Part shown: piece after piece, positions 19,993 through 30,491 of the stretch
Position numbering within the stretch: the stretch's first letter is position 1
How the letters are laid out: every line of letters begins with the position of its first letter
Source: Halomonas jincaotanensis
GTDB lineage: Bacteria > Pseudomonadota > Gammaproteobacteria > Pseudomonadales > Halomonadaceae
NCBI RefSeq assembly: GCF_018448785.1
Contig: NZ_JAHCLU010000003.1
Location: 248,001 to 312,000, forward strand
DNA: 64,000 nucleotides
Direction of reading: 5' to 3'
Position numbers and translations under genes: made by a program
The notes under the pieces: model-generated
What the model was told of the DNA's origin: nothing
Database searches by the model: none
The model's input: the letters and a program-made list of their open reading frames with translations, nothing else

Positions 19993-21196
19993 GGTTTTGC
20001 TGATTTCCAGCCTGTCTCTGGTACTGGCCGGCTGCGCCACCGAGCAGGCTCGAGAGCCATCCGTGCAGGTCCGCGACCTGTCGGCCAGTCGTGCGGACTC
20101 GTCCTCCTCTGACTACACCGTCCAAGCCGGCGATACGCTCTACGGTATTGCCTGGCGACACAATATGGACCATCGCGACCTGGCTCAGCGCAACAGCATC
20201 GGGCCTCCCTATCGCATCGAGCCCGGCCAGCGGTTGGTATTGAACGGTGACGGCGGTCAGGCGCAGGCCTCCTCAGGCGCTGACGACGAGGCCGGCAGCG
20301 AGCAACGCGGTGTAGTTGCCACCGGCCTCGGCACGGCCGATGAATCGGACGGGGATGTCGATTGGCTGCGTCCCGACGATGATGCCATCGAGCGCAATCG
20401 CCGGCTGACAGCCAGGCCGCTGGAAGATGCCGTCGGCGACCCCGACGCCGAAGGACTGAGCGAGACCGCCATGCTGGGCGCCGCGGCGGTGAGCGGTTCC
20501 AAGGATGGTCCCGGTCCCGTCTACAATTTCGAAAGCCCCGGGGCCGATGGCTCACTCAGCGAACGTGATGTCGCCGAGCGCGAGTCTCTCGAAGCGGAGC
20601 GTGTCGCCAGCGAAGCGACCCGGGAGACCGAGAGCCAGCAGGTCGCGATGTCTGAAGCGGACGATGCCGTCCAGGAGGAGCCGGCCAGCGAGACACAAGA
20701 AGACCCGACGAACACCGCAGCAAGTCGTGAGGAACCGGCGCCGAGGCAGGCGGATGCCGGCACCTCGGTTGCCGGTGAGCCGGCCTCGGAGCAGCAGTCC
20801 GGCCGTACCTACACACCGGTCGATGAAGTGCCGTGGCAGTGGCCGGTGGAGGGCGAAGTCGTCGGTCAATTCGGCGACGGTGGAAGCATCACCGCCGGGA
20901 TTGATATCGCTGGACAAAAGGGGCAACCTGTCAAGGCGGCTGGCCCGGGAATCGTGGTCTATGCAGGCAGCGGCGTCAGGGGCTACGGCAACCTGATACT
21001 GCTCAAGCATAACGATCAGTTTCTCAGCGCCTACGCCCACAACGACAGCCTGATGGTCAAGGAAAACGACGTGGTCGAGGCCGGCGAAACCATTGCAACG
21101 ATGGGCAACAGTGACGCCGAGGATACTCGACTCCATTTCGAGGTTCGCAAGGACGGCCAGCCCGAAAATCCCCTTGACTTCCTTCCATCACGCTGA
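19985..21196 (+). CDS. nlpD: NlpD-type lipoprotein with LysM and degenerate M23 (LytM) domains
   Basis: A lipobox (VLAGC, Cys near residue 18) shows it is an outer-membrane lipoprotein. A LysM domain follows (about residues 42-90, YTVQAGDTLYGIAWRH), then about 190 acidic disordered residues, then a LytM domain (about 295-403) ending in RLHFEVRKDGQPENPLDFL. The metal-binding His of active M23 enzymes before GIDIAG is absent, as in NlpD, which activates the amidase AmiC during division. The start MRKVLLISS was chosen for its signal peptide; it overlaps the DUF368 stop. Confidence 0.92.
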   Translation: MRKVLLISSLSLVLAGCATEQAREPSVQVRDLSASRADSSSSDYTVQAGDTLYGIAWRHNMDHRDLAQRNSIGPPYRIEPGQRLVLNGDGGQAQASSGADDEAGSEQRGVVATGLGTADESDGDVDWLRPDDDAIERNRRLTARPLEDAVGDPDAEGLSETAMLGAAAVSGSKDGPGPVYNFESPGADGSLSERDVAERESLEAERVASEATRETESQQVAMSEADDAVQEEPASETQEDPTNTAASREEPAPRQADAGTSVAGEPASEQQSGRTYTPVDEVPWQWPVEGEVVGQFGDGGSITAGIDIAGQKGQPVKAAGPGIVVYAGSGVRGYGNLILLKHNDQFLSAYAHNDSLMVKENDVVEAGETIATMGNSDAEDTRLHFEVRKDGQPENPLDFLPSR

Positions 21197-21442
21197 GATT
21201 GATAGGAGCCCTTCACCTTGCAGACTTACCTTACAGGTACAGTGGTAGACGGCAGGAAAAGCCGAGTAAGGCGCATTGAAGGTGCTTCTTTAAGTATAAT
21301 TAATACAGGTGTGGCGATACAGGATGCCCGGCCTTGGGTTATACGACCGATGCACCGCTGAGTCACACCGAAAAAAATGTTTGCGCCGATCCATCCGCCA
21401 AGGGACTAGCGGCTCTTGGACGCAACCACGGGGTAGCTATTG
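21197..21442 (+). other. nlpD-rpoS spacer, likely rpoS leader
   Basis: A 246-bp spacer without a supported gene. A TATAAT at 21295-21300 could be a -10 box, but no convincing -35 lies at the right distance. In related bacteria the main rpoS promoter lies inside nlpD and the long leader is translationally regulated; whether that applies here is not shown by the sequence. Confidence 0.4.
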
Positions 21443-22441
21443 ATGAGCATGCTTGAACGGGATCTTCAGGATGTGAATCTCGACAAGATCGAAGAGGCTG
21501 ATGATGACGCCATCGAAAGAGATGACGACGAACCACGGCTCGATGAGGTGGCAAGCGTCGACGAGACGGCCTTCGAGAAGGCACTGAATCGCGAGGACCG
21601 CCATCATCATAGCCTCGATGCGACCCAGATCTATCTAAACGAGATCGGCTTCTCGCCGCTCCTGACGCCGGAAGAGGAGGTCTTCTACGGTCGCCTCTCC
21701 CAACAAGGCGACCCGATGGGTCGCTCACGGATGATCGAATCCAACCTGCGCCTGGTGGTCAAGATCGCCAGGCGCTATCTCAATCGTGGCCTGACGCTGC
21801 TCGATCTGATCGAGGAGGGCAATCTGGGGCTGATACGCGCCGTCGAGAAATTTGACCCCGAACGCGGGTTTCGTTTCTCGACCTATGCCACCTGGTGGAT
21901 TCGTCAGACCATCGAGCGAGCACTGATGAACCAGACGCGCACAATCCGCCTGCCGATCCATGTCGTGAAGGAACTCAATATCTATCTGCGGGCGGCACGC
22001 GAGCTGACCCAGAAGCTCGATCACGAGGCCACCGCCGAGGAAATTGCCGACTATCTCGACAAGCCGGTGAGTGCCGTCAAGAAAATGATGGGGCTCAACG
22101 AGCGCGTGTCGTCGGTGGACTATCCGATGGGCGGCGAAAGCGACAAGCCCCTGATCGATACGCTGGCCGACGACAACGATCAGGGTCCCGAATCCTGCCT
22201 GGTCGACGGCGACGTCAAGCAGCACGTCGATGACTGGCTCGCCGAGCTCACCGAAAAGCAGATGGAGGTGGTCGTGCGCCGCTTCGGCCTGCGCGGGCAT
22301 GAGGCGGCAACGCTCGAACAGGTGGGCGAGGAAATCGGCCTGACGCGCGAACGGGTCAGGCAGATTCAGGTCGAGGCCTTGAAAAAGCTGCGTCGAGTCC
22401 TCGACAAGCAAGGGCTCTCGCTGGACGCGATCTTCGAATGA
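21443..22441 (+). CDS. rpoS: RNA polymerase sigma factor RpoS
   Basis: Stationary-phase/general-stress sigma factor. The 332-residue protein has an acidic N-terminus, then region 1.2 ([20 protein letters not shown]), region 2 ([36 protein letters not shown]), region 3 and region 4 with the helix-turn-helix ([20 protein letters not shown]). ATG 21443 is preferred over the TTG just before it; an ATG three codons on is also possible. nlpD-rpoS is the usual order. Confidence 0.95.
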   Translation: MSMLERDLQDVNLDKIEEADDDAIERDDDEPRLDEVASVDETAFEKALNREDRHHHSLDATQIYLNEIGFSPLLTPEEEVFYGRLSQQGDPMGRSRMIESNLRLVVKIARRYLNRGLTLLDLIEEGNLGLIRAVEKFDPERGFRFSTYATWWIRQTIERALMNQTRTIRLPIHVVKELNIYLRAARELTQKLDHEATAEEIADYLDKPVSAVKKMMGLNERVSSVDYPMGGESDKPLIDTLADDNDQGPESCLVDGDVKQHVDDWLAELTEKQMEVVVRRFGLRGHEAATLEQVGEEIGLTRERVRQIQVEALKKLRRVLDKQGLSLDAIFE

Positions 22442-22454
22442 GCAAACGCCTGGC

Positions 22455-23561
22455 ATGAGCCGGCCGCTGATCGCCGATATCGATCTCGACGCTCTGCGGC
22501 ACAATTACCGCCTCGCTCGAGGCCTCGCGCCTCACAGTCGAACCCTCGCCGTGCTCAAGGCCGATGGCTATGGGCACGGCGCCATTGCCTGTGCTCGTGC
22601 CCTAGCTGGGCTGGCTCCGGCCTTTGCCGTGGCCAGTCTGGAGGAGGCCGAGAGCCTGCGTGCGGCGGGCATCGCCACCCCCATTGTGCTGATGGAGGGC
22701 ATCTTCGAGGCGGTCGAGCTCGGCGACGTTGAGGCGCTGAACTTGTGGATGGTCGTGCACAGCGACTGGCAACTCGAGGCGCTGCTCGCCCGTCGTCTCG
22801 CTCGTCCGATTCCGGTCTGGCTCAAGGTCGATTCCGGCATGCACCGCCTCGGCTTTACCCCCGAGCGTGCCGAAACGGTGTGGGAACGGCTGGCCGCATC
22901 GCCGGAGCAAGCGTGCGATCTGCACCTCATGAGCCATTTCGCCACCGCTGACGCCATGGACCCCGGCGTCTTCCAGCAGCAGATGGCCGTGCTGAGCGCG
23001 CTGGCCAAGCGGCTCGATGCACCGCTGTGCCTGGCCAACTCGCCGGCGACGCTGGCCTGGCCCCAGGCCTACGGTGCCTGGAATCGCCCGGGCGTTATGC
23101 TCTACGGCAGCGACCCCTTGGAGGCGTCCAGCGAGACGAGCCGCCAGTTGCGCCCGGTGATGACCCTGCGCTCGGCGATCATCGCCGTGCAGACGCTCGC
23201 CACCGGTGAGCCAGTGGGCTATGGCGGGCGATGGAGGGCCCCGCGTCCCTCGCGAATCGCGGTGGTGGCCGGTGGCTATGGCGATGGCTACGACCGGCAC
23301 GCCGCAGACGGTTCGCCAGTGCTGGTGGCAGGCCGGCGCGCGGCCCTCGCCGGCAAGGTGTCGATGGACATGCTCACGGTCGATATCACGGACATTCCGG
23401 ACGCTGATATCGGCAGCGAGGTAGTGTTGTGGGGGCGTGCCACGACGGGTGAATTTCTCTCCGTCGACGAGGTGGCCCGCCACTGCGATACCATCAGCTA
23501 CACCCTGCTCACCGGAGTGCTGCCACGGGTGCCGAGGCGCTATCATGGCGGCGCTGACTAA
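22455..23561 (+). CDS. alr: Alanine racemase
   Basis: PLP enzyme making D-alanine for peptidoglycan. The 368-residue protein has the PLP-lysine motif VLKADGYGHGA (Lys near residue 35), the barrel motif WLKVDSGMHRLGF (near 120) and the C-terminal catalytic Tyr region GKVSMDMLTVD (near 300). It starts 13 bp after rpoS. Confidence 0.95.
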   Translation: MSRPLIADIDLDALRHNYRLARGLAPHSRTLAVLKADGYGHGAIACARALAGLAPAFAVASLEEAESLRAAGIATPIVLMEGIFEAVELGDVEALNLWMVVHSDWQLEALLARRLARPIPVWLKVDSGMHRLGFTPERAETVWERLAASPEQACDLHLMSHFATADAMDPGVFQQQMAVLSALAKRLDAPLCLANSPATLAWPQAYGAWNRPGVMLYGSDPLEASSETSRQLRPVMTLRSAIIAVQTLATGEPVGYGGRWRAPRPSRIAVVAGGYGDGYDRHAADGSPVLVAGRRAALAGKVSMDMLTVDITDIPDADIGSEVVLWGRATTGEFLSVDEVARHCDTISYTLLTGVLPRVPRRYHGGAD

Positions 23562-23584
23562 GCGCTTACTCTTTTACGTTTCCA

Positions 23585-24535
23585 ATGAACGTCACCAACG
23601 TCACGGGCCAGGGCATGCCACGTAAAGACCGACCCCCTTCGTTTTCCCATCCCTGCTACTGGTCCACCTGGCTGGCCATCGGCGCGATGCATGTCGCCGC
23701 CTGGCTGCCCTGGCGGCTCAAGCTGTGGATCGGCACGCTCATCGGTAGCCTGGCCCGGCGTTTCGCCGGGCGACGGCGGCGCATCACCGAGACCAACATC
23801 CGGCTGTGTTTTCCCGAGCTGAGCGAGGCGCAGCAGCAGGCGTTGGTCAAGGACACCTTTCGGGCCAACGGCATCGGCATCCTCGAGACGGCCACAGCCT
23901 GGTGTCGCGACCCTGAACATCTTCGTCATCGGGTGACCTTCAAGGGACAGGCACACATGGAACGTCTGCAGCGCCAAGGGCAGGGCGCGCTGATCCTGGG
24001 CATGCACTTCTCGACCCTCGACCTTGGGGCGGCACTGCATTCGCTGTTCTTCTCCGCGGATGCGGTCTACCGCCCCCACAACAACCCGCTCTTCGACCGC
24101 TTCATGGGTCGCGCCCGTCAAGATTACTTCGATGCCACCCTGGATCGTTTCGATCTGCGCGGGGTGGTCAGGCGGATCAAGGCCGGGCACTGCGTCTGGT
24201 ATTCGCCGGACCAGGACTTCGGTCGCGATGCCAGCGTCTTCGCGCCTTTCTTCGGTATTCAGGCAGCTTCGGTCAGGATGACGGCGCGCATAGCGCGGAT
24301 GACCGGAGCGCCGGTGATTCCGCTGATCTTTCATCGCAACCCCGATGATCGCACCTACACAATGGAGTATCTGCCGCCCCTGGAGGACTTTCCCAGTGGC
24401 GACGAGGTGGCCGATGCCACCCGCATCAACGCCATCATCGAAGCGGCCATCCGCAAGCATCCCGAGCAATACCTCTGGCTGCATCGACGCTTCAAGACCC
24501 GCCCCAAAGGCGAGCCGCGGTTCTATTCTCGATAG
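23585..24535 (+). CDS. lpxL: LpxL/HtrB-type lipid A acyltransferase
   Basis: Transfers a secondary acyl chain to Kdo2-lipid IVA at the inner membrane. The 316-residue protein has one N-terminal membrane segment (about 25-45), the HX4D motif HFSTLD (near residue 139) and YSPDQDFGRDASVFAPFFG (near 203), all typical of LpxL/LpxM. The exact acyl position is not decided by sequence, so the symbol is tentative. A second ATG at 23615 is possible. It runs convergently into the DUF2254 gene, overlapping it by 13 bp. Confidence 0.88.
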   Translation: MNVTNVTGQGMPRKDRPPSFSHPCYWSTWLAIGAMHVAAWLPWRLKLWIGTLIGSLARRFAGRRRRITETNIRLCFPELSEAQQQALVKDTFRANGIGILETATAWCRDPEHLRHRVTFKGQAHMERLQRQGQGALILGMHFSTLDLGAALHSLFFSADAVYRPHNNPLFDRFMGRARQDYFDATLDRFDLRGVVRRIKAGHCVWYSPDQDFGRDASVFAPFFGIQAASVRMTARIARMTGAPVIPLIFHRNPDDRTYTMEYLPPLEDFPSGDEVADATRINAIIEAAIRKHPEQYLWLHRRFKTRPKGEPRFYSR

Positions 24536-25866
24536 CCGAGGTGGTCGGGAAGCTCAAGGCGATGCTCGCCGCTGTTGAGGCGCGCGCTGATGAAGTCGCG
24601 ATCCAGCCGGTGGTCGGCGGCGTCGGCCAGCGCGCCGATGACCCGCTCGGCATAGGCCTGCAGCAACCTTCGCTCCGCGCCTTCGGCATACAGGGAGAGG
24701 CTCTTCAACGCTTTGAGCAGGCTCAGGCCGATGGTCACGTCGTCGTGGCCGTAGTGGAGAATCGGCGTGAAAACCCGGTAGATCAGGCTCTCGAAGCTTT
24801 CCGCCGGCCAGGTGACGCGCAACCGGTTGTGTTCATCCACCAGGGCGTTACAGGGGTCGAAATCCAGCCGGCGCCGCAGCAGGTCGGTCAGCTGATTGAC
24901 GCACAGGCGCGCGGTGCCCGGGTCGTTGATGCCGGGCGATAGCGCCTTGACGGCCATTTCCATCAGCTGCGTCAGGCCGTGTACATGCATGTCCTCGATC
25001 GATTCGCCCTCGCCATACAGCATATTTGCCAGCACTTCGTCGACCCACTCGCTATCAAGCCCGGAAGGCGCATCGACATACAGCAACGGGAAGTCGTCCA
25101 GCGTGAAATCCCCCGGGGAGAAATTCAAATAAATGACACCCTCAATGTTGGCGGCAAGCTCGGCAAGCTTGGCAAAGTTGGCGTTCTGGATGAAGCCTGT
25201 CTGGCGCGAGCGAATCTCGGTACGATGGCACGACGTGGGTGCCGCCGGAGGTATAGTGGCAGCCACCCGCATGTAGCGAGGCGATTGCTGACGATGCTTC
25301 AGGCTGGCCAGCGAATGGCTCGTTGCCAGATGCAGGCCTGCGACTACCGAGTTGACCTGCACCGTCTGGGAGGCCTTGTGAATGAAGTAGACGAACAGGG
25401 CGAGGCAGTGGATGACCATGACCACCCCCAGATAGGCCGCAAGCGAGCGCCATGTATCGGGAGTGACAGTGTTATCCGGCACCATCAGGAGCATCAGGAT
25501 GAACAGGATGGTGCCCAGATAGTTGCCCAGCACCCATTGATGATGGCGCTCGGTCACCAGGCCAAAGACCAGCTTGTGAGAAAACTGGCCGCCGGCCTGT
25601 GACAGCACCGACATCACCATCGAAAAGCTGAACACCACCAGCGATATCATGCCGGCGATCAATGTCGAGAGCAGGGTGCGCAGGGTGTCGGTGTCGTTGA
25701 AGCGCACGAACTCAAGCCAGCCGGGCATTGAGATGAGTCCTTCATGCGGCACTACCGCGAGCAATCCGACCAGGAAATAGCCCAGCGCCAGGAGGCTGGG
25801 CAGGTAGGCGATACTCTGGCGAAACGCCTTGGTGACCTGCAGGGGGTATTGGAGCAGAGCGATCAT
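24523..25866 (-). CDS. DUF2254 membrane protein
   Basis: The 447-residue protein has four predicted membrane segments in the first 190 residues (about 20-45, 65-95, 115-135, 145-170), then a soluble part with LYVDAPSGLDSEWVDEV and GINDPGTARLCVNQL, as in DUF2254 proteins, whose function is not known. AAGGA precedes the ATG at 25866, favouring it over a start eight codons upstream. It lies between convergent lpxL and the terminator after ettA. Confidence 0.85.
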   Translation of the reverse strand: MIALLQYPLQVTKAFRQSIAYLPSLLALGYFLVGLLAVVPHEGLISMPGWLEFVRFNDTDTLRTLLSTLIAGMISLVVFSFSMVMSVLSQAGGQFSHKLVFGLVTERHHQWVLGNYLGTILFILMLLMVPDNTVTPDTWRSLAAYLGVVMVIHCLALFVYFIHKASQTVQVNSVVAGLHLATSHSLASLKHRQQSPRYMRVAATIPPAAPTSCHRTEIRSRQTGFIQNANFAKLAELAANIEGVIYLNFSPGDFTLDDFPLLYVDAPSGLDSEWVDEVLANMLYGEGESIEDMHVHGLTQLMEMAVKALSPGINDPGTARLCVNQLTDLLRRRLDFDPCNALVDEHNRLRVTWPAESFESLIYRVFTPILHYGHDDVTIGLSLLKALKSLSLYAEGAERRLLQAYAERVIGALADAADHRLDRDFISARLNSGEHRLELPDHLGYRE

Positions 25867-25964
25867 CGACACATCCTTGCACGCCAGCACGAACGAATAG
25901 TGCGAGCCGGCTGGGCTAATGGAGCAAGCGCATAGGAGTAAATAGTATAAGTAGTTAGTACAAA

Positions 25965-25997
25965 CAGAAGCCCCGCCTTAAACAGACGGGGCTTCTG
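25965..25997 (-). terminator. Terminator hairpin after ettA
   Basis: CAGAAGCCCCG and CGGGGCTTCTG are perfect 11-bp arms around an 11-nt loop, 23 bp beyond the ettA stop. On the ettA strand the hairpin is followed by TTTG and further AT-rich sequence, a short but plausible U tract. It separates ettA from the DUF2254 gene. Confidence 0.75.
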
Positions 25998-26019
25998 TGC
26001 AAGCATGGCCAGCAAGGTA

Positions 26020-27681
<1,662 letters not shown>

Positions 27682-27837
27682 GGAATGCCACTTGGTTGGA
27701 GGATGTCAGTGGCCATGATGATAGTGGCCGGACCGTGGAAAGGCTAGCCTCATCGCGGCCGGCCACAGGAGAGTCGCGCCAATTCAGCGCGATGCCGGTG
27801 GTGCCTCGCCCGGCTTTTGCCTTGCCAGCCGCCTTGC

Positions 27838-28035
27838 CTACTCTTCGAGACGCCAGTCATCCTCGATGGCGCGCCGCAGGCGGCGGTCTTCCAGCAAAGC
27901 TTCGACACGCCGTCGCGCGCGCAGGGTATCGGCTCTGCTGCTGGGGCGTGAGCGACCATAATCGTCGTCGTTCATCGCATCGTGGGTGTCCAACTCGTCA
28001 TCCAGCAATTCATTGACCAAGATACTGCGGCTCAT
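27838..28035 (-). CDS. PA3496-family small protein
   Basis: The 65-residue protein has an acidic first half rich in Asp and Asn and a basic helical second half (ARRRVEALLEDRRLRRAIEDDW), as in the PA3496 family of gammaproteobacteria, sometimes called putative envelope-integrity proteins; the function is not established. The start MSRSILV was chosen for the AAGGAGG 7 bp upstream. The ribosome-binding site lies at the end of one arm of a long inverted repeat. Confidence 0.75.
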   Translation of the reverse strand: MSRSILVNELLDDELDTHDAMNDDDYGRSRPSSRADTLRARRRVEALLEDRRLRRAIEDDWRLEE

Positions 28036-28046
28036 TCGATGCCCTC

Positions 28047-28115
28047 CTTCATGTCCCATTCATATTCGTCCCAGCACATTCGTATCGCTTCTTGTCCGAA
28101 TGCCGGGACATGAAG
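28047..28115 (-). repeat. Inverted repeat in the leader of the PA3496-family gene
   Basis: CTTCATGTCCC (28047-28057) and GGGACATGAAG (28105-28115) are perfect 11-bp arms 47 bp apart. In the minus-strand transcript the downstream arm runs directly into the GGAGG of the Shine-Dalgarno sequence, so pairing could partly mask it. Confidence 0.55.
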
Positions 28116-28263
28116 CGTCATCGGGCAACTGACGTTGCCTGCTGGCTATATATAGCGAGATGAAGGGGAGGGCAAGACCTTGCGGCAATTTTTTTCGTGT
28201 CGCTTTTGTTATCGCCTTGCTTTTATCAGCCTTGCTTTTTATTGCATTGCTGACTTGGGTGCT

Positions 28264-28698
28264 TCACTCAATACCATGGTCCTTCTTGAGACGCTCAAGT
28301 TCCATTTGGGCCTCGACGCGTTCGGTCACATCCTTCTGCACCCCGATGTAATAGGTAAGGTTGTCGTCTTCGTCGAACACGGGCGTGATCGAAAGCTCGT
28401 TGTAGAACAGGGTGCCGTCCTTGCGATAGTTGCGCAGCACCTCGCGACAGGCACGCCCCTCGGCAAGTGCCTTACGGATGGTCGTCAGCCCCGGCTGGTC
28501 GCGGTCCTCGTTCTGCAGGAAACGGCAGTCGCGATAGAGAATCTCGTCGGTGCTATAGCCGGTCAGGCGTTCGAAGCCCTTGTTCACATAGATCAGGATG
28601 TTTTCGTCGCCCTCCTGCTCGGCAACCACGATGCCGTCTTCCGAGGCGTCGATGACACGTTCCAGTAGTTCCGGGCTGATCAAGGGGGATCGTTTCAT
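28264..28698 (-). CDS. Short LOV-domain blue-light photoreceptor
   Basis: The 144-residue protein is a single PAS/LOV domain with short helices and no output domain. It keeps the flavin-adduct cysteine in YRDCRFLQNEDRDQPG (Cys near residue 58), plus NYRKDGTLFYNELSITPV (near 95) and YYIGVQKDVTERV (near 120), which bind FMN in LOV proteins. From memory it closely resembles the short LOV protein PpSB1-LOV of Pseudomonas putida. Signalling partners are not evident. It follows the MFS gene on the same strand by 137 bp. Confidence 0.88.
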   Translation of the reverse strand: MKRSPLISPELLERVIDASEDGIVVAEQEGDENILIYVNKGFERLTGYSTDEILYRDCRFLQNEDRDQPGLTTIRKALAEGRACREVLRNYRKDGTLFYNELSITPVFDEDDNLTYYIGVQKDVTERVEAQMELERLKKDHGIE

Positions 28699-28835
28699 TC
28701 TGGACGTTCCATTCTGGGCATTCCTGTCGCGAATCCTGTTCTGGTCGCCAGGGATGACGACATCAGCACATACCAGTGTCTTACCACATCATGGCGAGGC
28801 GCGGGCGGGATTTCAACGCGTAAGGCCCAACGCGC

Positions 28836-30200
28836 CTATTCCACTTCGTCGAGACGCTGGGCACTCACCGCTGCGGCCAGCGCCATGATCGCCAGCAATA
28901 CCAGCAGTGCCGCGGGTCCCAGCCACTGAGCCAGTGCCCCGACGACACCGCCCAACACCAGCATCAGCACGCCGGTGAAGGTATTGGACAGTGCCACGTA
29001 GAGCGCCCGGTTGTCGCTGCCTGCCATGTCGACGACATAGGTCTTGCGGCCGAGGCGAGCGCCGGTGTGCACGATCACCAACAAGGCATAGACCAGGGCG
29101 TATGGCACCACCGTTTCACTCCAGGCGCCCGGTAACCAGGCGACGGCCGCCCCGAGCAAACAGCAGACCGCCGCCCCCAGGCCGGCATCGCGCATGACGA
29201 CCCGGCTGGAAGCATCGGCACGCTTGCCCCAGAGTGGGCTAGCCAGCATCCCGGCAAGCCCTGACACCACGATCAGGAGGCCCAGCCCACCGAGTTCGGC
29301 ACCGCTCTGCCGCTGGCCGAGCAGGGCCACGTAGGGTAGGGCGAGCGCGCTTGAGAGCAGCAGGCCGCGCGCGACATTGAAGTGCCGGAAGGTGCGGTCG
29401 TCGCGCAGCAGGCGCAGTCCCAGCATCAGGCTGTCACGAACATTCTCGCCGCCCTCCACGGCGCCCGGTGTCTCGTGGATGCGCGCCGCGCACAGGGCAT
29501 TCAGCGTCCAGCCCGCGGCCGCCACGCCCAGCAGCACGGCAAGCGCGAACTCGCCCGGGCGCTCGTCGAACAGCATCAGCACGGCACCGGCCAGCAGCGT
29601 CATCGCACCGGCCACGCTGCCACTCCAGCCCATGAGGTTGCCGCGGCGCTGCTTGGCGATCGTCTTGCCCATCACGTCCTTGGTGGCGATCGATGACAGT
29701 CCCCGGGCCAGCGACAGCATGACCAGCGCTAACAACACCAGCGCGCCGCCGAGCCCGCCCTGGCCGATCAGCGCCAGCAGGGCAAGGGCGACCGCAGCCA
29801 GGGCCTGCAAGGCGCCACCGACGACCCAGACCCACTTGCGCCGCGGTTTCAGGCGGATGAAGCCTGCCACGAACAGTTGCGGCAGCAGCGCGCCGGACTC
29901 ACGGATCGGCACCAGCAGCCCGACCATCCATAGCGGCGCGCCGATTACCCCCAGCAGCCAGGGCAGGACCAGCCTGGCGCTGGAAAGCTCGTCGGCCAGC
30001 TTGTTGCCCAGCGACGCCAGCAGGTGGAGAAAGAAATGGCGGGGCTGCTCCTCGCAGGCTTCATCGGGGATATCCCGGCACATCCGGCTGTCCTCGTCGC
30101 CGGTAAGCCACTCATAGAGGCGTGTCTGACTGATCGGGGGTGAGGCCATCGGCGGGTCCTGGCTGCTATCATCGGTCAACGATTGTTTTAGCTCGCCCAT
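28836..30200 (-). CDS. MFS transporter
   Basis: The 454-residue protein has a soluble N-terminal stretch of about 70 residues and then about 10-12 hydrophobic segments (from ARLVLPWLLGVIGAPLWMVG near residue 75 to the C-terminus), with the basic loop KTIAKQRRGNLMGWSG near 180, fitting the major facilitator superfamily. The substrate is not evident. ATG 30200 or a GTG two codons upstream could be the start; neither has a clear Shine-Dalgarno sequence. It is divergent from the SelW-like gene with only 21 bp between. Confidence 0.82.
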   Translation of the reverse strand: MGELKQSLTDDSSQDPPMASPPISQTRLYEWLTGDEDSRMCRDIPDEACEEQPRHFFLHLLASLGNKLADELSSARLVLPWLLGVIGAPLWMVGLLVPIRESGALLPQLFVAGFIRLKPRRKWVWVVGGALQALAAVALALLALIGQGGLGGALVLLALVMLSLARGLSSIATKDVMGKTIAKQRRGNLMGWSGSVAGAMTLLAGAVLMLFDERPGEFALAVLLGVAAAGWTLNALCAARIHETPGAVEGGENVRDSLMLGLRLLRDDRTFRHFNVARGLLLSSALALPYVALLGQRQSGAELGGLGLLIVVSGLAGMLASPLWGKRADASSRVVMRDAGLGAAVCCLLGAAVAWLPGAWSETVVPYALVYALLVIVHTGARLGRKTYVVDMAGSDNRALYVALSNTFTGVLMLVLGGVVGALAQWLGPAALLVLLAIMALAAAVSAQRLDEVE

Positions 30201-30221
30201 TGTCACGACACGGAGGTTGCC

Positions 30222-30491
30222 ATGTCACGCATCCGTATTCACTACTGTACGCAGTGCCAGTGGCTGCTGCGCAGCGCCTGGTACGCTCAGGAGCTGCTGT
30301 CCACCTTCGGTGAACTGCTCGATGACGTCGCCCTGGTGCCCTCCCACGGCGGCACCTTCGAGATCTTCTACGACGACGAGTCGCTCTGGGAGCGCAAGCG
30401 CGACGGCGGCTTCCCCGACATCAAGCCTCTCAAACAGGCGGTGCGCGACCGTCTCGACCCATCGCGTGATCTGGGGCATGTCGATCGATGA
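30222..30491 (+). CDS. SelT/SelW/SelH (Rdx) family redox protein
   Basis: The 89-residue thioredoxin-like protein has the family redox motif CTQC at residues 9-12, followed by a helix and GGTFEIFYDDESLWERKRDGGFPDIKPLK, where GGxF is characteristic. Bacterial members use Cys in place of selenocysteine; the physiological role is unknown. Its TGA overlaps the ATG of the EamA gene by 4 bp, so the two are coupled. Confidence 0.87.
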   Translation: MSRIRIHYCTQCQWLLRSAWYAQELLSTFGELLDDVALVPSHGGTFEIFYDDESLWERKRDGGFPDIKPLKQAVRDRLDPSRDLGHVDR

